Of a stretch of DNA of 64,000 bases, positions 55,654-64,000 are shown piece by piece. Positions within the stretch are counted from its first letter, which is position 1; each line of letters starts with the position of its first letter. The notes under the pieces were generated by a model. That model was not told the origin of the DNA. It saw nothing but the letters and a program-made list of their open reading frames with translations, and searched no databases. The DNA comes from Chrysaora quinquecirrha (taxonomy: Eukaryota > Cnidaria > Scyphozoa > Semaeostomeae > Pelagiidae), in contig JACTAT010000286.1 of NCBI GenBank assembly GCA_014526335.1, positions 1 to 64,000 of the forward strand, written 5' to 3'. The translations under genes were made by a program, and so were the position numbers.

Positions 55654-56376
55654 CACCCTCAACTTTATGAGAAAGTCAAGCGTCACATGATTCATGGCCC
55701 CTGCAGTGATCGCAATCCACATTGTGTTTGCATGGTAGACAACAGATGCAAAAAGAACTTCCCAAAGAGTCAGAATGCAGAGACAATTTTTGAAGTTGAT
55801 GGCTATCCATTATACAGGCGCCATTGCATCTTCCAAGCAAACATTGGTGGTCACAATGTAGAAGACACATTTGTTGTCCCATACAATGCGTATATCCTTC
55901 TTAAATATGACTGCCATTGCAATGTGGAATCGTGCTCAAGCATCTCATCTGTCAAGTACATTATCAAGTACATCCACAAAGGCTATGATTCAGCACATGT
56001 GGAGTTACGAGAAGGTGTTGTAGACCATGACGAGATTGTTGAATATCTCAATGCCAGATACGTTGGGCCACATCAGGCTTTGTTCAGAATCTTTCACTAC
56101 AAACTCCAAGAGCTTAGCCACACAATCGTTCGTCTTGCAGTTCACCTTCCATTTCAACAGCAAGTCTACTTCCTAGAAGGCTGTGAGGAACAAGCGCTTG
56201 ACAGAAATCCAGACACAACTCTCACAGCATGGTTTCAGCTAAACTGCCAAGATGAAACAGCTCATCAGTATCTCTATCATGATATTCCACAACATTACAC
56301 CTTTGATAAGAGGACAAAACAGTGGAAAGAACGGCAGCGTCTGCACAAGACAATCGGCAGAATGTATCAAGTTTAG
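55654..56376 (+). pseudogene. Helitron Rep carboxy-terminal part
   Basis: Same frame as the HUH part. Reads HPQLYEKVKRHMIHGPC, RCKKNFPKS, VVPYNAYILLKYDCHCNVE and VKYIIKYIHKGYD, whose two tyrosines spaced three residues apart (the Y2 motif) are the catalytic pair of Helitron Rep. It goes on through EYLNARYVGPHQALFRI and IPQHYTFDKRTKQW, the normal link to the helicase. A TAG after RMYQV (56374) replaces a sense codon; PSDPQRFALRLLLLHIPG continues in frame beyond it. Confidence 0.88.
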
Positions 56377-58375
56377 CCATCAGACCCACAGCGATTTGCA
56401 TTACGACTACTGCTACTTCATATTCCGGGGCTATATCATTTGAGGCCTTACGAACATTCAATGGTCAAATTTGCCCCACATTTCGCGATGCAGCCAGAGC
56501 TTTGTGTCTCCTAGAAGATGACAGAGAGCTAAACAGGAAGCCAGTCTTCTTCAGATGCCAAGCCAAATGCGTCTGCTGTTTGCAACACTCTTGGTTTTCA
56601 ACACTCCATCAGATCGAAATCAGTTGTTTGAAAACTTCAAAGAAAGCATGTCAGAAGACTTCCTGTAGGCTGAAAGGCAAAGGATGCATCAACAAGACAT
56701 TTCTTTGTCAGATGTACATGTCAACCAGTGCCTTTATGACATTGACAGGCATTTACATGTTCACGCTAAGTCTTTTGCAGACTTCACAGAAATGCCTCAG
56801 CTACCAGTAGGTTACCATCCACCAGGCAACGAACAGCCAACATTCAACGTCGAGGAAGAACAGCATCAGGGAGAACATATGCGTCAACAACTCAATGAAA
56901 ATCAACGTGCAATTGTTGATGCAGTTCTTCATGCAGTCACAACAGACTCCAACCAGTCACAACAGACTCCAACCAGCGATGCTTCTTTCTCGATGGTTCT
57001 GGAGGAACAGGAAAAACCTTCCTATACAACACATTGACACACATGCTATGTGGAATGGGAAGAAAGTCAAATGCATTGCCTATTCAGGTAAGCTACAACA
57101 TCGATTTCACTGCAGTCAGTTAAATTCCAATCAGAATTTCTTCATTTCCATTATTTCCAATGTACTTAGAACATTTTCTTCTTTCTTCACAGGTATAGCA
57201 AGTACATTACTTATTGATGGAGCCACAGCTCATTCAACAGTCCAAATTCCAATTCCTCTGTTGCCATCCTCAACATGCAACATCAGCCTTCAGAGAAAGA
57301 GAGCAGAGGATCTCAGAACAACAGACATGTTCATACGGGACGAAGCATCCATGATCCCAGCAGATGCTTTGAAAACAGTTGACATCTTCCTCAGAGATCT
57401 CACACAGTCTGAAACACCACTCGGGGGTAAGTTCATCTTCCTTGGTGGTGATTTCAGACAAATTCTTCCGGTCAAAAGGAAAGCAGGCAGAGGACAGACT
57501 GTCAGCATCTGTTTGAAAAAGTCACAAATGTGGCATCATTTCCACACCTTCCATCTTCTCAGAAGCATGAGAGCAGCCAATGATCCTCAATATCAACAAT
57601 TTGCTGATCTCTTACTTAGCATTGGAGATGGAAGAGAGCCAACAGATGAGCAGGATCGCATTCAGAACGAACATAGCTACCAAACAACAGTCTTGAGGAA
57701 TTGGTAGACTTCCTATTTCCTCAAGGACCAAATGCTGATCCTCAATACATGGCACCACGCTGCTGCCTTACACCAAAAAATACAGAAACACAAGTCTTCA
57801 ACAACTTGGTCCTTAACAAACTAGAAGGAGAATCTAGAACATATCTCAGCATGGACACGGTTGTCACAGAAGATGCACAAGAGGCAGCAGCATATCCAGT
57901 CGAATTTCTGAACAGTCTAACACCAAGTGGAATGCCACTTCACAGACAGGATCTAAAAGTTGGAGCTGCTATCATTCTACTCAGAAATCTTAGCCCGAAG
58001 AAAGGACTCTGCAATGGCACCCGTCTGATTATTCCGCAGCTAAGAGACCACCTCATTGTAGCTGAAATCATTGCCAGCTCATTCAGTGGCCAAATTGCTT
58101 TAATACCAACGATCACTTTGGCCCCACAGAACTCTGGCTTGCCTATCCAGCTTTCTAGGCGACAGTTTTCAATACGTCTAGCATACTGCTTAACCATAAA
58201 CAAGGCACAAGGTCAGTCATTAGAAAATGTTGGCATATATTTACCACAAGACATATTCAGTCATGGCCAGCTATATGTTGCTTTCTCACGTGCAGCATCA
58301 TTTGGTGGCATCAAAATCGTCACACAAGATGGTAAGTGTACAAAAAACATTGTCTATTCTGAAGTTCTCCACTAA
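56377..58375 (+). pseudogene. Helitron Pif1-type helicase part
   Basis: Pieces in different frames together cover a Pif1 helicase: SFEALRTFNGQICPTF; MPSQMRLLFATLLVFNTPSD (frameshift near 56545); a TAG near 56669; LNENQRAIVDAVL; Walker A DGSGGTGKTFLYN (about 57000); VKCIAYSG|IASTLLIDGATAHS across an intron; Walker B MFIRDEASMIPADAL; motif III FLGGDFRQILPV; then from 57701 VDFLFPQG, LKVGAAIILLRNL, CLTINKAQGQSLENVGIYL and HGQLYVAFSRA, the last two being motifs V and VI. A 20-bp duplication (CACAACAGACTCCAACCAGT, 56939-56978) accounts for one frameshift. At least three frameshifts and one stop here, so inactive. The helicase unwinds the displaced strand during transposition. Confidence 0.88.
57088..57192 (+). 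other. Spliceosomal intron in the Helitron helicase
   Basis: TATTCAG|GTAAGC to TTCTTTCTTCACAG|GTATAGC. Removing 105 bp joins YS-G-IAST exactly as in uninterrupted Pif1 helicases. Polypyrimidine-rich 3' half. The frame also reads through the intron by chance. Confidence 0.8.
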
Positions 58376-58475
58376 TCTATTTCAGCTACTATAGAGCTTT
58401 TCATTATGATGTCACAGCGGTAAAAACACGCGTGATGACAAAAACAAAAATTCAAACGCGTTTGCAAAGAAAATA

Positions 58476-59363
58476 ATGTTATCAAATTATGCTGAAAAGC
58501 TTGCTGTACATATTAAAGAGCGATATGTTAAAAAAATCTCTGTTATTGGAATTGATCCGTTGCTGGTACCTGAAAACAACTTTGATCCTAAGTGTCTCCC
58601 ACCCATCGAATCAGTTGATTTATTGCCTTATCTCGTTCTTGATACTAGTTATTACACGCCGAAACAGTTTAAAGCATTTAGAAGTCTTGAAGCTTACAAT
58701 CGTATGGTATCAGGCTTTATAACCAGCGTTCTAGGGAATAAGTTTGGAGAAAAATTCCTCATAATCGGAAAATTCAGACACTCGCAGAGGATGAACAAGT
58801 GCCCAGTTCAGGTGTGGGTGATCACAGAAAGTGAAGGAGTAATACTTTCCGGACACTGTGTCGGTTGCATGGCGGGTCTGGGAGAATGTTGCTCCCATAT
58901 TGCAAGCATTCTATTTTATGTTGAAGTTTGGACTAGAATGAATGACAAACTTTCATGCACAGAAGTTAAGTGTACGTGGATTTTACCTACATATGAGAAG
59001 GAGATAAATTATGCTCCTGTAGAAGAAATCAACTTCAAGTCAGCCAAAAAACTTAAGAGTAATCTTGACAAAGCGATTGATAACATTACCGAGAAAGGAC
59101 AACAACTTGAACTTGGCAAGAATGATGGTGAGGGAGAAAGCAAAAAGAAAGAAGTTCCTTTTGCTAGCGGAAATGAATTAAAAGGATTGTATGACGCACT
59201 TGGAAAATGCACAGCTAAACCAAGAATTCTGAGTTTAGTCAGTAAATATGCAAATTCATTTGTAGCAGCCAGCAGAGACATACCAACACTCTCTGATCTT
59301 TATGACGAACGTTTTCTCTCATATGACTACCACAAGCTGATGGAAGAGTGTGCCAAAACATAA
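58476..59363 (+). CDS. Transposon-encoded SWIM zinc-finger protein (start of a SWIM-YqaJ-PHD-Ulp1 ORF)
   Basis: 295 codons from ATG 58476 to an in-frame TAA at 59361. Residues about 110-155 hold the SWIM finger: VQVWVITESEGVILSGHC, then CVGCMAGLGECCSHIASILFYVE, the C-X-C...C-X-H pattern. Further down CTEVKCTWILPTY, then a Lys-rich stretch and KAIDNITEKGQQ. The reading continues past the TAA in the same frame (IFVSKEEATKIEMDTRSQ) into the YqaJ nuclease, so the stop is a lesion and the true product was longer. SWIM domains bind DNA or protein. The gene lies 100 bp after the helicase end; I take it to belong to a different element inserted there. Confidence 0.7.
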   Translation: MLSNYAEKLAVHIKERYVKKISVIGIDPLLVPENNFDPKCLPPIESVDLLPYLVLDTSYYTPKQFKAFRSLEAYNRMVSGFITSVLGNKFGEKFLIIGKFRHSQRMNKCPVQVWVITESEGVILSGHCVGCMAGLGECCSHIASILFYVEVWTRMNDKLSCTEVKCTWILPTYEKEINYAPVEEINFKSAKKLKSNLDKAIDNITEKGQQLELGKNDGEGESKKKEVPFASGNELKGLYDALGKCTAKPRILSLVSKYANSFVAASRDIPTLSDLYDERFLSYDYHKLMEECAKT

Positions 59364-60093
59364 ATTTTTGTCAGCAAAGAAGAGGCCACAAAAATTGAAA
59401 TGGATACAAGAAGCCAAGCTAAAGGTGCCAGTTTCTATCAACATAGAGCTGGGCGCATGGGAGCCTCTCTGAGCAAGTCAGCTGCACATACCAACCCAGC
59501 TCAGCCTTCACAGCACCTTGTCAAATAAATTTGCTACCCAAAGATTTTCAAGTTTAGCTCGCCTGCAACAGAGCATGGTTGTAAACATGAGGAAAATGCC
59601 ATCAAGTCATTTGAAAAAGAAATGGCTAAGACACACACAAATTATAAAATTCAAAAATGTGGCATGTTTATAAACCAGGAAAACCCATGGATTCATGCAA
59701 CACCAGATTTTCTCTCTAATTATGACTGTTGCAGTGAAGGCTGTGGGGAGGTTAAGAGGCCCATATTGTTTGGAAGGAATCAATTTTGAGACCTATTTGA
59801 CAAAGAAAGCCTCGTGTTTGCAGAAAGTTGATGGCAAGATGATCTTAAAAAGAGATCATCAATACTATTATCAAACTCAACAGCAAATATACACAACAAA
59901 AACAGCCTTCTGTGATTTTGTTGTCTTTGGCATCTCAAAGACTGAAACGTCTTTCGTCAGCGAGAGAATACTTCCGAATGAAGACCACTGGAGCTCTGTC
60001 TTGCCTAAGCTCAATCTTTTTTGGAGGTATTGCATACTTCCTGAAATTTTGGGCAGATGGTACACACGTAAAGTGAGCTTGCCAAACCGATAA
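59364..60093 (+). pseudogene. YqaJ-type nuclease domain, same ORF, broken
   Basis: Begins KIEMDTRSQAKGASFYQHRAGRMGAS. Second in-frame TAA at about 59526 inside SQHLVK|ICYPKIF. Then ATEHGCKHEENAIKSFEKE, GMFINQENPWIHATPDF, and CGEVKRP: the G...PW..ATPD...EVK.P series of YqaJ exonucleases (metal-binding Asp, Glu, Lys). A frameshift near 59770 moves to FETYLTKKASCLQ, DHQYYYQTQQQIYTTKTAFCDFVVF, which matches the YqaJ Q-motif region (YYxQxQxQ). The bacteriophage homologue works as a 5'-3' exonuclease in recombination. Eukaryotic YqaJ proteins occur in DNA transposons. Confidence 0.75.
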
Positions 60094-60520
60094 AACAGAA
60101 GGATGCACCATGTTTCTGTCAGGAAAATAATGATGAGCAAACAGTAAAATGCGAAAACATTAATTGCCCAATCTCATTGTACCACCCTTCATGCTTGAAA
60201 ATGACAGAGTTTCCGAAAAGGTGGATGTGTCCACACTGTCATCAATTACCTAAAGAAAAGAACTCTCACCAGAAAAAATCCAAGGAAAACTTAGTAGCAA
60301 AAGCAGCACTTGATCTTGACAAGATTTTTGTTTGTGCATAAAAACCCACAGAATCTGACATTCTCATCCAGTGTCACAATTCATCATGTAAAAATGGAAA
60401 ATATTTTCATCTAGCTTGTTTGGGGTACAAACGATGACCAAACAATCACCAGACAACATGGCAATGCTACCAATGTCAAGGGAAATCCAAAACATGTTCG
60501 AAAACAAATTTTGATCAAGA
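60085..60520 (+). pseudogene. Tandem PHD-like zinc fingers, same ORF
   Basis: Frame beginning PIKQKDAPCFCQENNDE: C-F-C, KCENINCP, LYHPSCLKM, WMCPHCHQL, a C4HC3-like PHD finger. A second copy follows (FVCA, LIQCHNSSC, YFHLACLGY, WQCYQCQGK) with TAA replacing its second metal ligand region and TGA after GYKR. PHD fingers usually read histone tails. Confidence 0.65.
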
Positions 60521-60559
60521 AATAGCAGAGCTTGAGAATATAAATTTTGATGAAAAAAC

Positions 60560-61156
60560 AATGTATTTGATATCTCAGATGAAGTTGAGATAACTCTGGA
60601 AACATTAGGTGAAGCAGAGAGGTTTGCCCCCATGGCACAACTTTGTGATAGCCACTTTAGTTTGATTGAGTGAAAGGATGGGTGGCTTGACTGTGATATC
60701 ATTCAAGCAGCTCATTGTGTTATGCAACAAGTTAACCCTTTGATTGAAGGATTTCAAAGACCTACTCTTGGACCAGCCAGAAATTTTGCCATAGTAACTG
60801 GACAATTTATCCAGATACTATACACAGGAAATTCCCATTGGGTTTGTGCTAGTTCAATTGGTTGTGTGCCAGGAACTGTGAACTTATTTGACAGCCTCTA
60901 CATGAATGTTATTCATAATGAGGTTGTAGAGCAAGTGGAGAATTTAGTCGGCAAAGACGTGTTTGAAGAGCTCAACTTGGTTCCTGTTCAACAACAAAAT
61001 AATGGCAGTGACTGTGGTGTGTTTGCCATTGCATATGCAACAAGTTTATTGTATGGCACACCCCCCGAAACAATACAATACGATATTTCACGTATGAGGC
61101 ATCACTTATATCAGTGTTTAAAATCTGGAGAACTTGGACCATTTCCTTCCGTGTAA
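60560..61156 (+). pseudogene. Ulp1/SENP-type (C48) cysteine protease domain, same ORF
   Basis: MAQLCDSHFSLIE, a TGA, then WLDCDIIQAAHCVMQQVNP, NFAIVTGQFIQILYTGNSHWVCASSI (catalytic His), VNLFDSLY (catalytic Asp) and QQQNNGSDCGVFAIAYATSLLYG (Gln and catalytic Cys). The frame from 60722 is open to 61156. Such Ulp1-like domains remove SUMO or cleave polyproteins and are common in large DNA transposons. Completes the order SWIM, YqaJ, PHD, PHD, Ulp1. All triad residues are kept although the ORF has several stops. Confidence 0.72.
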
Positions 61157-61289
61157 GTTATATTCTGGAAACAGAAAAAAATAAGTAATACTAAGTAATA
61201 ATATATAAGTAATAATATAATGTAAGTAATACTCTGGATAAAGTACATGCAATACTTTATAAGAAACCAACTTTGTATAATAGGTACTA

Positions 61290-61739
61290 AAGCCAGGGAC
61301 ACACTAGAGCTTTCTGCTTAGCAAAGTCATTAATGACAGCATGCTTGCGCAGGAAATGCAAGTTTGGGGTGAACTCTCCTGAAGCTTTTTTCACTTGTGA
61401 CTCCTCAGACAAATATTCAGCATGCTGAATGTTGGCCCCCATAAAAGTATTGATATTTGGACCACTATCTGCACATTTTGTTCCTTAAAATGACATTGGC
61501 CAACTATTCATGATGCTCCGCAATCTTACTTTCGTTTACTTGCACCCTTACTAATACATTGTACTATAATTGTTGTAAACTTGGCTCTTCATGTTCAGTG
61601 CACAAACAGAGGAGTGTGTTATATGGTCACGAGTGTCAAAAATTTCAAAAAAGTTCATCGCACTCTTGTGCTTCCTGCTTAGCGTGCTGCTACCCATGAC
61701 TTTTTTGCTAAGCAGAAAGCTCCAATGTGTGCCCAGCTT
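61290..61739. mobile_element. 450-bp MITE with TA target duplication
   Basis: Ends AAGCCAGGGACACACTAGAG and, read inward from the right, AAGCTGGGCACACATTGGAG; the match continues through GCTTTCTGCTTAGCAAA to GTCAT, about 42 bp of imperfect terminal inverted repeat. Flanked by TA on both sides (61288-61289 and 61740-61741). No coding capacity. It lies between the Ulp1 domain and the convergent transposase. Confidence 0.8.
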
Positions 61740-61913
61740 TATCGTCAAAAAGAGTAATCCTCCTGCGTGGATAAAGGAATTCTTTGTGAAATCACTGGGA
61801 CAATCAGTGAGTTATCTAAGTATTTAAGTTTGAGGATGATCAGTACATTAGTTTACCAATTTTTCTCATAGAGAGATTGGTTTCTTGTAAAAAATTGCAT
61901 GTATGCGACTCAA

Positions 61914-62243
61914 TCAAAAGGAATAATAGGGGGAACAAAGGTTAATTAATGCAGAGCACACTCTTATTATTTTGTCAATGGTTGTTGAAGACTGTCCATG
62001 TGAAGCTGTAAGATAGTGAATCGGCAATGTTCCTTGAAGAATAGTGTATTTCTGCCGCAACTGTCCAATAACCCTCTCCACATGAATTCTTACATTGGCT
62101 ATGTCTCTTGTTTTTTCGATGTCTATGGGCTCTAACTGGTCTTTTCCTCTTGTGAAGGCAGGGATTGCCAATTGGGCTTGGTAAAACCACACACTTTCTG
62201 AAATTGTAAACCCTCTATCAGCCATCACCATATCTCCTGGCAC
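61914..62243 (-). pseudogene. DDE transposase (DDE_Tnp_4 type), carboxy-terminal exon
   Basis: Minus-strand reading [20 protein letters not shown] (second catalytic Asp), [42 protein letters not shown] (catalytic Glu). This is the form found in THAP-bearing ISL2EU/IS4EU-like transposases rather than Harbinger. An acceptor-like AAACTCTTAG just before TGCCAGGAGAT (62243) suggests an exon start; earlier exons were not found up to 62700. From memory, ISL2EU elements pair a transposase with a YqaJ protein, which would unite it with the 58476-61156 ORF; this is inference. Confidence 0.68.
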
Positions 62244-62772
62244 TAAGAGTTTTAAAATTCCAAAATTTTCAGTCAAAAATTTATCGGAGGTTCATCATTG
62301 GTCTGAAACTTTCAACTGCATTGCACTCAATTTTTATAAGACAATGGGTATGAAATACTCGGCATTGCCTTTTCTATAACATACAAACCTTCTTTTGTAT
62401 GGATTAAGCTGATTGCATTTGGCATTCGATTCAATCATGTGGTTTCACTTATATTTCTGTTAAAATACTGCCACAAAACTTCTTTACTCAAGGACCAATT
62501 TGAAAAAATGTCCTAAATTTAACTGCTGAGAACATGATGCTTGATGTCAATTCTTAAACCAATTCTGGGAAACATCACAAAATTAACGACATGTCTCTTT
62601 AGGTTCCTCAAAATTTATTTACTATAGCAATTGTACTCGTGGATAAGATGCCATCAAATATTTTCAACACCAAAAATGTCTAATTAAACATAATGAGTGT
62701 TTCAATACTGTTGTATAACGTCTCCATTTTACCCATATGCTACCACTACATCAACAATGAGGGAGCAGCTCA

Positions 62773-63118
62773 CTGCAACGATGGTCAATCCAATGATGGC
62801 ACTTCCTCCTGGAGCCATTGCTGACCCAAAGGTGACAGTTACTGCGATAATGGTCAATCGAATGACGGCAATCCCTCTTGGAGCCATTGCTGACCCAAAG
62901 GTGACGCGTTACTGCAATAATGGTCCATCCAATGAACGCAATTCGTCTTGCAGCCATTGTTGACCCAAAGGTGACAGTTACTGCGGTGATGGTCAATCCA
63001 ATGACGGTATCCCTCTTGGACCCATTGTTGACCCAATGGTGACACGTTACTGCAGTGATGGTCAATCCATTCAGGGCAGTCTCTCTTGGAACCATTGTTG
63101 ACCCAAAGGTGACACTCA
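62773..63118. repeat. 69-70 bp minisatellite, five copies
   Basis: Starts at 62773, 62842, 62912, 62981 and 63050. Consensus words CTGCGATGATGGTCAATCC, CTCTTGGAGCCATTGTTGAC and CCAAAGGTGACA. Copies differ by about 10-20% and one-base indels. A 138-codon minus frame crosses it but has no domain. Confidence 0.9.
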
Positions 63119-64000
63119 TGCTCCCTTCACATTCCACTAACCACCACAATGCCCTAACGTTATACAACAGTACTTCTTTCTTCTATGCTTTCCTCTCTTC
63201 AAATTTCTTCAGCATTTTATATCTATTGCTCAGACTTTCAGATTTTAATCTGGCGACAATGAGTGGGCGCACCCCATGATACCCCTGCTTGATCAGTAAT
63301 AACGCTACATTTTACTGGTCTCTCAGCAGATAATACGAAGCCATTCTCAGGGTCAAAAAATGTGCCTTTTCAGCAACAAGGGAACATTATTCCTCTCAAC
63401 TTTATTAATTGCGTCTTTCAGTAATCATATAAAAAAAATTATTATGGATTCCCCTCCCCAATCTTATATTAAATTAAGATGTGAACTATATTGCATTTGT
63501 TTTATCTAAACTTAAAGCCTTTACTATAAAGTTTAACGGTATCATCAAGTATAAAGTGCCTTAAGCCACCAATTAATCAAAATTGAATGGGAAAAGAATA
63601 CCTAAATTGCCTTTTGTGCAGGAAATCAGAAAAAGCTGCTTCCTGTTCATGCATATCACCTTCTTTTATGCATGCCTATTCCCTTTAAAACCTCAATTTC
63701 GAGTTATTTGAAGCAACCAGATGCTAAACACTCTCGAAGCTATAACCATACAATATATGACTCTGCTTAACACACCCAATCATTTGTTTTCATCATATCC
63801 TAAATACCACAAATTATGATCAATGAAGAAAATACCCTTCTTATGCATGAACCCCAATTTTTTAGATTGTAGTTATGCCTTGGAAATAAAAATCCCTAAA
63901 CAGATTTCCTGTTATTATATGTATATGTATATGTATATTTCATGTTATTATATATGCTTCTCAGAAAGGCTGTTTCTTTACCAGCATAATCATATAAGTA
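63119..64000. other. Right-edge interval, nothing recognised
   Basis: AT-rich; short open frame at 63055-63279 without a domain; a TATATG microsatellite at 63917-63955. No gene or element end supported. Confidence 0.4.

Overview
The window looks like nuclear DNA of a cnidarian, most plausibly a stony coral or other anthozoan. The reasons are AT-rich intron-containing sequence, a metazoan whirlin-like PDZ gene, and an assortment of transposons (CR1-like LINE with an SGNH esterase ORF1, PIF/Harbinger with a Myb partner, Helitron, a YqaJ/SWIM/Ulp1 element) of the kind common in anthozoan genomes. The species call is an inference. Only one ordinary host gene is visible; the rest is mobile DNA, mostly decayed.

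Layout. 1-4.6 kb: a (GGTGGTGAT)-type microsatellite, then two exons of a whirlin-like gene on the minus strand that continues past the left edge. 4.9-9.1 kb: a decayed LINE reverse transcriptase split by a very short LTR retrotransposon (470 and 442 bp LTRs, one CCHC zinc-knuckle ORF, visible primer-binding site and polypurine tract). 9.7-11.7 kb: a Harbinger-type pair, a Myb/SANT-like protein (+) and a truncated DDE transposase (-), with a 264-bp foldback palindrome between them. 11.7-14.5 kb: microsatellites, small inverted repeats and a broken coiled-coil ORF.

14.55-51.4 kb: a head-to-tail array of about 18 units, each beginning TCTCTCTATACTAAAATGG (or a variant) and most ending GGGCAAGGGCTAG or CTGG, with no terminal inverted repeats. 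I read these as non-autonomous Helitrons. The 5' ~250 bp and 3' ~60 bp are shared; the interiors fall into a class with two tRNA-like modules plus a degenerate AAGATT minisatellite, and a class with an 'aggactaaggaacagg' minisatellite. Two units carry a captured LINE endonuclease fragment. A 6,676-bp block of four units is itself tandemly duplicated, and the second copy is interrupted by a nearly intact 6.1-kb CR1-like LINE on the minus strand.

51.4-58.4 kb: the next unit has the same 5' end and leads into a Helitron Rep/helicase gene (HUH and two-tyrosine motifs, Pif1 helicase, one spliceosomal intron), now broken by several stops and frameshifts. It is the natural candidate for the enzyme that mobilised the array. 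58.4-62.3 kb: a second multi-domain transposon gene (SWIM finger, YqaJ nuclease, two PHD-like fingers, Ulp1-type protease), converging on a DDE transposase exon, with a 450-bp TA-flanked MITE between them and a 69-bp minisatellite beyond. 63.1-64 kb holds nothing I recognise.
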